From Oscillospiraceae bacterium (GTDB lineage Bacteria; Bacillota_A; Clostridia; Oscillospirales; Oscillospiraceae), in contig SVLG01000033.1 in assembly GCA_015068055.1 (NCBI GenBank), forward strand, positions 1 through 21,884: 21,884 nt of DNA, read 5' to 3'. The notes under the pieces were generated by a model, which did not search any database, had not been told where the DNA came from, and worked only from the letters and a program-made list of their open reading frames with translations. How positions within the stretch are numbered: the first letter of the stretch is position 1; each line of letters starts with the position of its first letter. A program made the translations under genes and the position numbers. Below are positions 6,728-16,900 of this stretch, one piece after another.

Positions 6728-8005
6728 TCAGTAGAGAAGCTTCTCGTAGGCGCGGCGCTGCTGACCGGCCTCGTCGCCGCCGACGATGTAGATGGTACCG
6801 CAGTGGGTATAGCCGCACTTGCGGAGGAGGCCGTTCATGGGCCCGTTGCCGGGATGGGTGTCCACCTTGACAGAGGCAAAACCCCGGCCCATGGCCAGAT
6901 CCTCGCAGAGCTGCAGCATCTCGGCGGCAAGGCCCGCGCTGCGCCACTCCGGCTGTACCATAACGCGATGGACGCTGGCATAGGGCGTCTCCGTGAGCCA
7001 CTTACCCTCGATGGCATCGTAGCCGGGGACGCTGCCCGTTTCCAGACAGACGTAGCCCGCGCACTTACCCTCACAGGTAAAGAGCCAGCCCTGTCCGGCG
7101 GCGATATCTGCAAGGATGTCCTCCGCAGCGGGGTAAAGCCCCTGCCACTGTTCAAGACCCTGAGAGCCAAGATACTCCCGTGCCTTCTGCGTCATGTCCA
7201 GAATATCCGGGAGGTCGGCCTCGGTAGCGGCGGCATAGTCAAAGACCGGCTTTACCGGAGGCGGATTGCGCTCCAGATCAATCTCGGCGGCAAGTTTTGC
7301 ATCCTCGCCCAGGGGCTCAAACTTTGCCCAGAGATCGGGACGCTTATCCATGGTGCGCTCCAGCATCTTTTTGCGCCGCCAGCGGTCGATCTCCCGCTGC
7401 TTGCCGCTGCGAAGGATCTCCGGCACGGTGCGGCCTTCCCAGGTCTCCGGGCGGGTGTACTGGGGGTATTCCAGCAGTCCGTCCCAGTGGCTCTCGCCGG
7501 TGTAGCACTCCTCATCGGAAAGGACACCGGGCACCATGCGACAGACGGCATCGGTGACGGCCATGGCGGCGATCTCGCCGCCGGTGAGGACAAAGTCACC
7601 CAGACTCAGTTCCTCGTCCACGCACTCCTCGATGAAACGCTCGTCGATACCCTCGTAATGGCCGCAGACCAGAACCAGATGGTCATAATCCCGCTTGAGC
7701 CGCCGGGCCACGTCCTGCGTAAAAGGCTGACCCTGAGGGGACATATAGAGCACACGGCTGCGCTTGCCCTCTGCAGTTGACATAATATCATCAAGGCAGG
7801 ATTTGAGAGGCTGGGCCATCATAACGCAGCCCCAGCCGCCCCCGTAGGGGTAGTCATCCACCTGCTGCTGCTTGTTTTCGGTATAGTCCCGGATCTGCAC
7901 GCAGCGGATGTCCAGAATTCCCTTTTTCATGGCCCGGCCCAGAATGCTGACATTCAGCGCAGCGGAGACGGAGTCGGGGAAGAGGGTCATAATATCTACT
8001 CTCAT
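6728..8005 (-). CDS. trmD: tRNA (guanine37-N1)-methyltransferase TrmD fused to a GNAT acetyltransferase domain
   Basis: 425 residues; TrmD alone is about 240. Residues 1-240 are TrmD: MRVDIMTLFP, YPYGGGWG (52-59), VLYMSPQGQPF (85-95), the SAM trefoil-knot motifs CGHYEGIDER (114-123) and SLGDFVLTGGE (134-144), and HWDGLLEYPQYTRP (173-186), whose Asp175 matches the catalytic Asp169 of E. coli. It methylates G37 of tRNAs with G36, preventing frameshifts. After a linker (about 226-254), residues 255-425 form a GNAT domain: LEQWQGLYP (284-292), SVHRVMVQPEWRSAGLAAEML (344-364, the acetyl-CoA loop), VDTHPGNGPMNGLLRKCGY (381-399) and AYEKLLY at the end. The frame is continuous with no internal stop. 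I chose the start at 8005; it lies five bases after the rimM stop, with GAGGG inside the rimM end. The substrate of the GNAT domain is unknown. Confidence 0.93.
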   Translation of the reverse strand: MRVDIMTLFPDSVSAALNVSILGRAMKKGILDIRCVQIRDYTENKQQQVDDYPYGGGWGCVMMAQPLKSCLDDIMSTAEGKRSRVLYMSPQGQPFTQDVARRLKRDYDHLVLVCGHYEGIDERFIEECVDEELSLGDFVLTGGEIAAMAVTDAVCRMVPGVLSDEECYTGESHWDGLLEYPQYTRPETWEGRTVPEILRSGKQREIDRWRRKKMLERTMDKRPDLWAKFEPLGEDAKLAAEIDLERNPPPVKPVFDYAAATEADLPDILDMTQKAREYLGSQGLEQWQGLYPAAEDILADIAAGQGWLFTCEGKCAGYVCLETGSVPGYDAIEGKWLTETPYASVHRVMVQPEWRSAGLAAEMLQLCEDLAMGRGFASVKVDTHPGNGPMNGLLRKCGYTHCGTIYIVGGDEAGQQRRAYEKLLY

Positions 8006-8009
8006 ACGA

Positions 8010-8495
8010 TCACATTCCCTCAATGAGATGTACCCGGATAACCCGGTTTTCAAGATCGGTTTCCAGAATAAATTCCGGCACGGCGGGGATGATGTGCTCG
8101 GTCTCACCCTGTACCACATAGGCGTTCTGGGCCGGGAGGGTCAGGATCTCGGTGAGCTTGCCCACCTCATTTCCCACCTCATCCACCACGCTGGCGCCGA
8201 TGATGTCAGCAAAGAAGAAACGCCCCTTGGGCAGACGCACATCGGCACGGTCAAAGTACACGATCTTATTCTTCAGCGTCATGGCGGTATTCACATCCTC
8301 CACGCCTTCGAAAAGGACCAGGAGCATGCCCTTATGCACCTTGGCGGAGAGCACCTTGCGGGGCTGGCCGTCGATGTACAGGGTCTTGATGCGGCGGAGA
8401 AAGTCCGCGCTGTCGCACCAGGGCTCCAGCTTCACTTCGCCCCGGATGCCAAAAGTATTGATGATCTTACCTGCTTCCAGATACTGCTGCGGCAT
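8010..8495 (-). CDS. rimM: Ribosome maturation factor RimM
   Basis: 161 residues. It binds uS19 and helps maturation of the 30S head. Visible marks are the N-terminal EAGKIINTFGIRGEVK barrel segment, the central KVHKGMLLVLFEGVEDVNTAM region, and the C-terminal PRC-barrel with the ADIIGASVVDEVGNEVGKLTEI segment and the closing HIIPAVPEFI. I chose ATG 8495: AAGGAG lies eight bases upstream, while the ATG at 8501 is only about two bases from it. It is followed by trmD after four bases, the usual order, which suggests translational coupling. It is preceded by a hairpin at 8515-8543. Confidence 0.95.
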   Translation of the reverse strand: MPQQYLEAGKIINTFGIRGEVKLEPWCDSADFLRRIKTLYIDGQPRKVLSAKVHKGMLLVLFEGVEDVNTAMTLKNKIVYFDRADVRLPKGRFFFADIIGASVVDEVGNEVGKLTEILTLPAQNAYVVQGETEHIIPAVPEFILETDLENRVIRVHLIEGM

Positions 8496-8514
8496 ATACA
8501 TTTCTCCTTAGACG

Positions 8515-8543
8515 AACAGGGCGGGTTTTACACCCGCCCTGTT
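8515..8543. terminator. Hairpin between khpA and rimM
   Basis: A perfect 12-bp stem (8515-8526 with 8532-8543) and a 5-base loop. The T-run (GGTTTTTTC) lies on the plus-strand side, so in the direction of the operon it is a hairpin without a T-run and need not stop transcription. It could terminate antisense transcripts, act as an RNA-processing or attenuation site, or stabilise the mRNA end upstream of rimM. Confidence 0.6.
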
Positions 8544-8555
8544 GGTTTTTTCTTG

Positions 8556-8786
8556 TCAGTCCAGAACTTCCACGGACACCTTCATGCCTCTGCGCTGGGC
8601 AACAGCTTTCATGAGGACACGAATCTCCTTGACAACCCGGCCCTGACGGCCAATGACCTTGCCCATGTCGCCGTCGGCAACACGCACTTCATAAACGGTC
8701 TCGCCGTTCTGTTCGCGTTCGTTGATAGAGACTTCTTCCGGCTTGTCCACGAGGCTCCGCACGATGTAAGTCAGAAGATCTTTCAT
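8556..8786 (-). CDS. khpA: KH-domain RNA-binding protein KhpA
   Basis: 76 residues, the usual length for KhpA/YlqC. A single KH domain carries the GxxG loop as VIGRQGRV (about 44-51), preceded by VYEVRVADGDMGK. In Firmicutes KhpA pairs with KhpB and affects cell elongation and division through RNA binding (established knowledge). It sits in its conserved place between rpsP and rimM. GGAG lies six bases before the start, and the gap after rpsP is 17 bases. Confidence 0.95.
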   Translation of the reverse strand: MKDLLTYIVRSLVDKPEEVSINEREQNGETVYEVRVADGDMGKVIGRQGRVVKEIRVLMKAVAQRRGMKVSVEVLD

Positions 8787-8803
8787 TATGATCTCCTGCC
8801 GGA

Positions 8804-9040
8804 TCAGGCCTGAGCCTTCTTCAGCAGACCACGGACGGTGTCGGTGGGCTGGGCGCCGTTGGCGATCCAGTAGTTGGCGCGCTCCATGTCGATCTCGATG
8901 GTGGCGGGGTTGGTCAGGGGATCGTAGGTGCCGATCTCCTCGATGAAGCGGCCGTCACGGGGGCTGCGGCTGTCAGCCACAACAACACGATAGAAAGGAG
9001 CCTTCTTAGCGCCCATTCTGCGAAGTCTGATCTTAACCAT
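8804..9040 (-). CDS. rpsP: 30S ribosomal protein bS16
   Basis: 78 residues, normal for bS16. It has the family N-terminus [35 protein letters not shown] and then [10 protein letters not shown], with the [16 protein letters not shown] segment near the end. It is a primary assembly protein of the small subunit. GGAGG lies upstream in the short AT-rich gap (9041-9087) after ffh. That gap could hold a weak internal promoter but shows no clear hexamers. Confidence 0.97.
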   Translation of the reverse strand: MVKIRLRRMGAKKAPFYRVVVADSRSPRDGRFIEEIGTYDPLTNPATIEIDMERANYWIANGAQPTDTVRGLLKKAQA

Positions 9041-9087
9041 TTTTTGTTTCCTCCAAAATAATTTAAATATTTGCTTTTGTGAGTCTA

Positions 9088-10437
9088 TCAGAAACCAAAG
9101 GGCATTCCCATGCCCCGGCTCATGCGCTGGAGTTTTTTGGCGTTCTTGCCGGTCATCATCTTCATCATCTGCTGCATACCCTCAAACTGCTTGAGGAGAC
9201 GGTTCACGTCCACCACGCTGGTGCCGGAGCCGGCAGCAATGCGCTTTTTCCGGCTGGAGTTCAGCAGAGAGGGGTTCTCCCGCTCGGCAGGGGTCATGGA
9301 GAGGATGATGGCCTTGGTGTGGGCCATGGTCTTTTCGTCGAACTTGGCACCCTTGAGGGCCTTGGCGTCCAGACCGGGGATCATACCGGCGATATCTTCC
9401 AGAGAGCCCATGCTCTTGAGCTGATCCATCTGTTCCAGATAATCGGCCAGAGTGAAGCGGTTTTTCCGCAGCTTCTCGGCCATCTCCATGGCCTTTTTCT
9501 CGTCCACGGCGGCCTCTGCCTTTTCGATGAGGGTGAGCACGTCGCCCATGCCAAGGATACGTCCGGCCATACGGTCGGGGTGGAATACCTCAATGGCGTC
9601 CAGCTTTTCGCCGATGCCGGAAAACTTGATGGGCTTGCCGGTAATGGCCTTGACGGAGAGGGCAGCGCCGCCGCGGGCGTCGCCGTCCAGCTTGGTGAGC
9701 ATAACGCCGGTGATGCCCAGAGCCTCGTCAAAGGCGGAGGCGGCGTTCACCGCGTCCTGACCGGTCATGGCATCCACCACCAGAAGGATTTCGCTGGGTT
9801 CTACAGCCGCCTTGATGTTTCTGAGTTCGTCCATGAGCTCTTCATCGATGTGGAGGCGGCCGGCCGTATCGAGGAAGACAAGGTCGTTGCCATGGGCCTT
9901 TGCATGCTCAATGGCAGCTTTGGCAATGTCCACAGGATTGGTCTCGCCCATCTGGAAGACGGGGATGTCCAGCTGCTTGCCAACCGTTTCCAGCTGCTTG
10001 ATAGCGGCGGGACGGTAGATGTCGCAGGCCACCAGCAGGGGGCGCTTGTTCTGACTTTTGCGCATGAGCGCGGCCAGCTTTGCACCGTTGGTGGTCTTAC
10101 CGGCGCCCTGCAGACCCACCAGCATGCAGACGCTGGGACTTCTGGGGCCGATGATGAGCTTCTGGCTCTCGCTGCCCATGAGGGCGCAGAGTTCCTCGTT
10201 GACGATCTTGATAACCATCTGCGCCGGAGAGAGACTCTCCAGCACTTCCTGCCCGGTGGCCCGGGCGCTGACGGACTTGACAAAGTCCTTGACAACCTTG
10301 TAGCTTACGTCGGCTTCCAGCAGGGCAAGCCGCACCTCACGCATGGCGTCCTTGACGTCCTGCTCATTGAGGCGACCCTTGCCGCGGAGCTTTTTGAATA
10401 CGTTATTGAGCTTTTCGGAGAGGTTTTCAAATGCCAT
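9088..10437 (-). CDS. ffh: Signal recognition particle GTPase Ffh
   Basis: 449 residues, full length. It binds signal sequences on nascent chains with 4.5S/6S RNA and delivers them to FtsY at the membrane. The N domain is residues 1-85. The G domain has GLQGAGKTT (P-loop, about 106-114), [30 protein letters not shown] and [19 protein letters not shown]. The M domain is methionine-rich and contains the [18 protein letters not shown]-binding helices, ending in [11 protein letters not shown]. The start overlaps the ylxM stop by 11 bases, giving tight coupling. The SRP RNA gene is not in this window. Confidence 0.97.
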   Translation of the reverse strand: MAFENLSEKLNNVFKKLRGKGRLNEQDVKDAMREVRLALLEADVSYKVVKDFVKSVSARATGQEVLESLSPAQMVIKIVNEELCALMGSESQKLIIGPRSPSVCMLVGLQGAGKTTNGAKLAALMRKSQNKRPLLVACDIYRPAAIKQLETVGKQLDIPVFQMGETNPVDIAKAAIEHAKAHGNDLVFLDTAGRLHIDEELMDELRNIKAAVEPSEILLVVDAMTGQDAVNAASAFDEALGITGVMLTKLDGDARGGAALSVKAITGKPIKFSGIGEKLDAIEVFHPDRMAGRILGMGDVLTLIEKAEAAVDEKKAMEMAEKLRKNRFTLADYLEQMDQLKSMGSLEDIAGMIPGLDAKALKGAKFDEKTMAHTKAIILSMTPAERENPSLLNSSRKKRIAAGSGTSVVDVNRLLKQFEGMQQMMKMMTGKNAKKLQRMSRGMGMPFGF

Positions 10438-10780
10438 GCTGCAGCTCCTCTATTCCCCGGCCAATGCTTTCGGCCAGTTCCCGGGCCCGCCCCTCTGTGA
10501 GGGGGAGCAGCTCCCGAAGATCCCCGGCCAGCGCCGCCGCGCGCTCGCGCTGAGCGGCATAGCGGCCCACCAGACCGATCTTCGCTTCCTTCTGCCGCAG
10601 AGCCTCCTCGGCCCGGCGGATGATGTCCCAGACGCCCTGACGGCTGATGCCCTCCTGCTCGGCGATCTCGGAGAGGGACAGGTCTTCATTATAATGAAGG
10701 TGGAAATACGTACGCTGTTTGGCCGTGAGAAGCTCGCCATAGAAGTCAAAGAGCATCACACGCATCAGCTGCTCGTCCAT
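10427..10780 (-). CDS. ylxM: YlxM family DNA-binding protein (UPF0122)
   Basis: 117 residues. A sigma-70 region 4-like helix-turn-helix protein that precedes ffh in most Firmicutes and is thought to modulate the SRP pathway (established knowledge, function still loose). Visible are FDFYGELLTAKQRTYFHLHY (12-31), DLSLSEIAEQEGISRQGVWD (33-52) and IRRAEEALRQKE. GGAGG lies seven bases before the ATG. It is the first gene of the operon, and its promoter is a full-consensus one flanked by two inverted repeats. Confidence 0.95.
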   Translation of the reverse strand: MDEQLMRVMLFDFYGELLTAKQRTYFHLHYNEDLSLSEIAEQEGISRQGVWDIIRRAEEALRQKEAKIGLVGRYAAQRERAAALAGDLRELLPLTEGRARELAESIGRGIEELQHGI

Positions 10781-10794
10781 TCCGCTCCCTCCTC

Positions 10795-10870
10795 TGTCAA
10801 ACAGTATCCCTTGACACCTCGGGTATTATACACGTCTCCCCCTTCTCTGTCAAGTCTTTTTCGTTGACAG
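10795..10870. promoter_or_regulatory. Two inverted repeats TGTCAA-N10-TTGACA flanking the ylxM promoter
   Basis: Copy 1 is at 10795-10816, and copy 2 at 10848-10869 (extendable to CTGTCAA-N10-TTGACAG, 10847-10870). Both have exactly 10 bases between the arms, with unrelated spacer sequence. The centres are 53 bp apart, about five helical turns, so the sites face the same side of DNA. Copy 2 contains the minus-strand -35 hexamer. Copy 1 lies just after the predicted transcript start. This looks like a two-site operator. The plus-strand arm of copy 2 could also be a -35 for the synthase gene, but no good -10 follows. Confidence 0.55.
10825..10853 (-). promoter_or_regulatory. Full-consensus promoter of the ylxM-ksgA operon
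   Basis: The minus strand reads TTGACA (10848-10853), exactly 17 bases, then TATAAT (10825-10830): a textbook sigma-A promoter, expected for a strongly expressed housekeeping operon. The leader to the ylxM start is about 38 bases. Confidence 0.92.
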
Positions 10871-10932
10871 GTGCCGCATATTTTTTCCTTATTCCGGCCA
10901 AAATAACGAGACTTCATTTTGGGAGGAAAACT

Positions 10933-13900
10933 ATGCACAGCGAAATGATCCCCCTTGAAAAACTGGAGGCCTACGGTGAGAGCACAGCCCGTTCCCTGCC
11001 CGTTGGTGCCAACGCCTCTCCCCGGGAAATCAGCAGCCGTATTCTCCGTGCCTCCCGCACGCTGCAGCGGCGGCAGCGGCGCGCGATCCGGGAGGGACAG
11101 GAAAACGGAGCGGAGCGCTGGCTGTTGGACAACTGGTATCTCTGCGAGCGGGAAGCTCTGGATGCCGCAGCCGCCTTCCGCAGTACAGGACGCATACGCC
11201 GAAGCGGAGATACAGCGTTGATCATTGCAGCGGCGGAGGCCCTCCTTTCGGCCTCACGGGGCCAGGTGGATGCCGCGCGCTGCGCGGCCTTTGTCCGGGG
11301 CTTTGAAAAGAAAACCGTTTTTACCCGCCGGGAGCTCAGCCTTTTCGCCGCGGCTTTACGGGCAGCCGCCGTGGAGGCGCTGTGTACCCTTTACCGGAAC
11401 AAAAACGCCGACGAAGCCATGGCAGCCGCTCTCATCACATCCCTGCGTCTTTGGGGACATACGGACTTCGGGCAGCTTCTGGAGGAAGTGAGCCGCACCG
11501 AGCAGATCCTCCGCGCCGACCCCTCCGGGGTCTATCCGCTCATGGACGAAGGCAGCCGGGAGAGTTACCGGCAGCAGCTGGAAAAGCTGGCAGCAAAACG
11601 GAGCATCCCGGAATACCGGGTGGCCCAGCGGGCACTGCGCATGAGCAGCAGCGCCACCGCACAGCAGGAACGGCACGTTGGCTACTGGCTGTTTCGGCGG
11701 CCGCTGGGCGAGGCACCGCGCAGCCAGGAAGGCGGAGGCTATGTGGCGGCAAACCTTCTTATTACGCTCTTCATCTCCCTCTTTGCGGGCTTTGCCGCCA
11801 ACAGTCTGTGGCTGCCCCTTCTGCTGCTCGTGCCGGTATCGGAGCTTACCAAGACCATTCTCGACCGCTTTCTCCAAAAGCACAGTCGCCCCGTGCGTCT
11901 GCCGCGTATGGAGCTCAAAAACGGTGTCGGGGCCGAAGGCCGCACGGTCTGCGTGGTCTCCCTGCTGCTGACAGGGCGAAACAGCGTAGACGAAGCCACC
12001 GACCGGCTGGAGGAATTCCGTCTTGCCAGCCGGGACTGTGGCCGCGAGCTTTACTTCGCCCTGCTGGCCGACCTGCCCGAGTCGGATGAGCAGGAGAGCA
12101 AGACGGACAAAGAGCTGCTGCTCTACGCCGCCCGGGCCGTAGAAAAACTGAACCGGCGCTTCGGCAGCGGTTTCTACCTTCTCTGCCGTGAGCGCACATG
12201 GCAGCGCTCCAGCGGCCGCTGGAGCGGCTGGGAGCGCAAGCGGGGCGCGGTGATGGAACTGGCCCGGCTTCTCTGCGGCGAGGAGAGCAGCATTCTCTGT
12301 TCCGTCGGGGACGGAAGCGCCCTGCGGCGCTGCCGCTTTATTCTGACACTGGACGCCGACACCCGGCTTACCCCCGGCGCAGCCCGCTCGCTCATCGGTG
12401 CCATGCTCCACCCTCTGAACCGCCCCATGGTGGATGAAAAGCGCCGCATTGTCACAGCCGGCCACGCGCTCATCCAGCCCCGGATCGCCACCGATCTGAA
12501 AAGCGCTCTCCGCTGCGGCTTCGCCCGTCTTTTTTCTCCTCAGGGCGGCGCCGATCCCTACGGCGGCTGCGCCGGGGAGCTTTACATGGACCGCTTTGCA
12601 AGCGGCGGCTTTGCCGGCAAAGGTATTCTGGACGCAAGAGCTCTTCTGATCTGTCTGGATAAGCGCATCCCCGAAGGACGGGTGCTGAGCCACGACGCAC
12701 TGGAGGGTGCCTTTCTCCGGGGCGGACTCATGGAAGATGTGGAGCTTACGGACGCCTTCCCCGCCTCCCCGCTCTCTTATTACCGGCGGCAGCACCGCTG
12801 GGTACGAGGCGACTGGCAGAATCTGCCCTGGCTCTTCGGTGCCGGGCGGGACCTTCGGGGGATTGAGCGCTGGCGTCTCTTTGACTCTCTGCGCCGCTCG
12901 CTGCTGTCCCCGGCCCTGCTGACCGCGCTGGTGCTGCCCCTCTTTCTCCCCAGTCCCATTACCCACATTGCCGCAGCCATCGCCGTGCTGACCCTCTGCG
13001 CGCCGATGCTTCTGTCCCTGCTTTCCGCAGCAAAGCACAAACGGGAAGAGGTACGCGTGCGGCTTCTCTCCCCCCTGATTCACGGTTTTCCCGGTGCCTT
13101 CACCGCCGTCCTCGCCCGCTTGTGGCTGCTGCCCCACGAGGCATGGGTCAATCTCTCCGCCGCTGCAACAGCACTCTGGCGCATGGGAGTCACCAAGCGG
13201 GGCCTGCTGGAATGGCAGACTGCCGCTCAGAGCGACGGCTGCACCGGTTCGCTGAAAGGCTGCTATCGCGCCATGCTGCCAACCCTTCTGCTGGGTCTGG
13301 GCTGTCTCTTTGCTCCCACCATCGCCGGCAAGGCCATGGGCGTGGTCTGGCTTCTGGCCCCGCTGGCTCTGGCGGACCTGGGCCGGGAAACGCCCCGTCG
13401 GGGCAGCACCCTGCCAAGCAGCGAGCGCAGCTGGCTCCTGCAGCGTGCCGGGGAGATCTGGCACTACTTTGACAACTTCTGCGCAGCGGAAGATCACTTC
13501 CTTCCCCCGGACAACTTTCAGGAGCTGCCGCCGGTGGGCATCGCCCATCGGAGCAGCCCCACCAACATCGGCCTTGCCCTGACGGCGGCGCTGAGTGCGC
13601 TGGATCTGGGCGTGGCACCACGGCCGCGGGTGATGGAGCTCATCGAAAACATTCTCGCCACGGTCGAACAGCTGCCCAAGTGGCACGGCCATCTTTACAA
13701 CTGGTACGACACCCGCACTCTGCAGCCCCTGCACCCGGCCTATGTTTCCACCGTGGACAGCGGCAACCTGGCCGCCGCCCTGACCGCGCTGCAGCAGGGA
13801 CTGCTGGAATATGGGGCAAAGGATCTCGCCAAACGGACCGGGCAGCTCAGTTCCGCCATGGATTTCTCCAAGCTTTACGACGAAAAGAGGCAGCTTTTCC

Positions 13901-16900
13901 GCATCGGCATCAACTGCGAAGGAGAGAGCAGCGAAAGCTGGTACGACCTTCTGGAAAGCGAGGAAAGGCTCTGTGCCTATTTTTGCATCGCCACGGGGCA
14001 GGTACCCAAAAAGCACTGGCAGTGTTTGAGCCGGGCACAGTTGGGACTCAATGGCTACCGGGGCTGCGCCAGTTGGAGCGGCACCATGTTCGAGTATCTG
14101 ATGCCGGAGCTTTTTCTGCCCCTGCACAGCGGCTCCCTGCTCGCCGAAAGCGCCCGTTTCTGTCTCTACGTGCAGAAGAAGGAGCGCTTCGGCCCCCTTG
14201 GCATCTGGGGTAAGAGCGAAAGCGCCTTCTACTCTCTGGACAGCGCCCTGAATTACCGCTACAAGGCCCACGGCTGCCAGAAGCTGGCCCTCTGCCGGGG
14301 CATGGACGCAGAGCAGGTGGCAGCTCCCTATGCGAGCTTCCTTGCCATGATGGTGGAGCGGAAAGCCTCCCTCGAAAACCTGCACCGCTTTGAAAAGCAC
14401 AACATGCTGGGCCCCTATGGCTTCTGGGAGGCTTTGGACTTCACGCCGGAGCGCTGCGGCAGCGCCGCCGGGGTGCCGGTGCGCTGCGTGATGGCCCACC
14501 ATCTGGGCATGAGCATGACCGCCATCGCCAACGTCTGCTGCGGCAGCGTCTGGCAGCAACGCTTCATGAAGAACCGGGCCATGGCCGCCTATGACTGCCT
14601 CCTGCAGGAAAAGCTGCCCCTGGGCGGTCTGCTCCTGCGGCGCAGGGACTTCACCGTCCCTACGCTTCCCAGACCCCGCAGCGAAGCCACAGCCCTCCGT
14701 CAGGGCGAGGGGACAAACTTTCTTCTCCCCGCCTGCCAGCCGCTCTCCAACGGCATCTACTCTCTGATTGTCAGCGAGAGCGGCCTTTCCCTGCCGGACT
14801 GTTCCGGCTATCTCCCCTACCGCAGCCCCCGACTCCCGGTGGGAGACGGGGTAGGGTTGGAACTCTGGCTGCGGCGGAGGGGAGAACTTCTGCCGCTGCT
14901 GCCCGCCATGGGCGCCGAAGGGCGCTTCTGCTGGGACTTCAGCGCCGGAAAAGCCGTCCTTCGGGGTGAAAGCGGGGATCTCCGCTGGAGCCTTGCCTCC
15001 GCGGTCAGCATAGAGGAGAGCGGTGAGCGCCGCCTCATCACCATGGAAAGCGATCTGGAGGAAGATGCGGAACTCTATGTCTGCTTCGAGCCCGTGCTGG
15101 CTCCCGGGAGCGATTACCGGAACCACCCGGCCTATGCAAGACTGGGGCTTTTCTCTCAAAAACAGCAGGGAACGCTGCTGATTTCCCGGCTGCCGCGGGG
15201 CAAAAGCCCCGCGCTGCATCTGGCAGCGGGCAGTCTCCCCCGGGGCGAATGGACCACCGGGCGGAAGTACGCCCCCGGTCGGGAAGACTTCCGGGAGGCG
15301 TTCGGCTGGAACAGCGCCATGCTCTGCTCTCTCCGCCTGCCCCTGCACCTGGGGAAAAAGGCAGCAACCGTCACCCTGGCCATAGCCATGGCCGCCGGCG
15401 AAAATGACGCACTGGAGAGCGCCGGGCGACTTTTGCGCGGTGAGAGCGAGGCCGCCATGGCCGAGACGGCCGGGCGGCTTCTGGGTATGGATGGCACCGC
15501 CGTCACCGCCGCTTTGGACACCCTACCGGCGCTGCTTTTTCCTCATGTGGACACCATCGGACGCATGAGCGGGGCGGACAGCAGCCGCGACGCCCTCTGG
15601 AGCCACGGCATTTCCGGAGACGACCCCATCGTTTCCTTTCCCCTCAGCGGGGACGAGCGGCTCCCGGCCGCCGCCGAAGAACTGCGCCGCCACGCGTTAT
15701 TGAGCGCCTGCGGCGTGCGCTATGACCTTGTCTTCCTCAGCGACGAGCAGGGGGACTATCGCCGCAGCCGCAGCGCGGCACTGGAGGAGTTGCTGCGGAA
15801 GATGGGCCGGGACGGTCTTATTGGCCGAAAAGGCGGCATACACTTCGCCGACGCCGCCACCGCCACGGATGCCGTCAACGCCGTAGCTGCGCTTTGCAGC
15901 GACAGCATGAGCGCCGCGCCGACGCTCACGCTGCCGCCGGCACAGCCAGGCGCAAGGGGCGGCACGCCCGATTATTACTGGGACGAGAACCTGAGCTTTC
16001 GTTTCCGCTGCGAGTCCGCCCTGCCGCCGCGGGCCTGGTGCCACATGCTCACCAACGGCCGTTTCGGCGCGCTGATCAGCGAGAGCAGCACGGGCTTTCT
16101 CTGGTATAAAAACGCAAGGGAGTGCCCCATAAGTCCCTGGAGCGGCGACATCTACGCCGAGAAGGGCCCGGAGACGCTGGAATTCTATCAGGACGGACAG
16201 TGGCAGAGCGTCTTCGCCGCCCGCGGCAGCACCACCCACGTCACCTACGGTTTTGGCTGGGCCGCCTTTGAAAAATGCAGCGGCGGCATAACACTGCGGC
16301 TGACGGTCTGGGTACCCCCGGACGGAGCCGAACGACGGATGCAGCTGCACGCTTCCGCACCGCTGCCCATCCGCTGGTGTCTGCCGCTGCAGCTGGGCAG
16401 CGAAAAGCGCGATGCCATCGCCGTGCAGACAACACTGGATCGTTCCGGCCGTTTCCGGGCCGTGAGCCGTCGCTGTCCCTTCCCCGATCTCACACTGGAG
16501 GCATCGTGCAGCGCGGCATGGACGCGCACGGCCACCGACCGCCAGAGCTTTCTGGCCGGCGGGGAGGAAAAACCCCTGCGCTGCGGGGAGCCCTGCTTTG
16601 CCGGAGAGTTTCTGCTGGAGGACACGGCGGAGCTTTGTGTCGGTACGGAAAGAAGCGGGGAAGGCAGTCTGGAAGCCACCCAACAGCACTGGCGCGCTGT
16701 TCTTGACCGCTGCCGCGGAAAAACCGGTGACGAAGAGCTGGACCATCTGCTGGGCGGCTGGGCGCAGTATCAGGCTCTGGCCGGACGCATCCTGGGTCGC
16801 TGCTCTCTCTATCAGCAGGGCGGGGCCATCGGCTTCCGGGACCAGCTGCAGGATCGGGTAAACACCCTTCCGCTGGATACAGCGGGCTGCCGCGCCCACA

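Noticed and set aside
9079..10500. A 473-codon plus-strand open frame over ffh
   Set aside because: It is a shadow of ffh; it has no start context and no domain.
10864..10932. N-terminal extension of the glucan synthase to a TTG at 10864
   Set aside because: GGGAGG at 10921 fits the ATG at 10933; the extension lies in the inverted-repeat/promoter region and has no ribosome site.
11356..15348. A 1330-codon open frame antisense to the glucan synthase gene, and a similar one at 15697-17958
   Set aside because: They mirror the GC-biased codon pattern of the synthase, show no recognisable domain and have no credible ribosome site; the plus-strand protein has clear catalytic motifs throughout.
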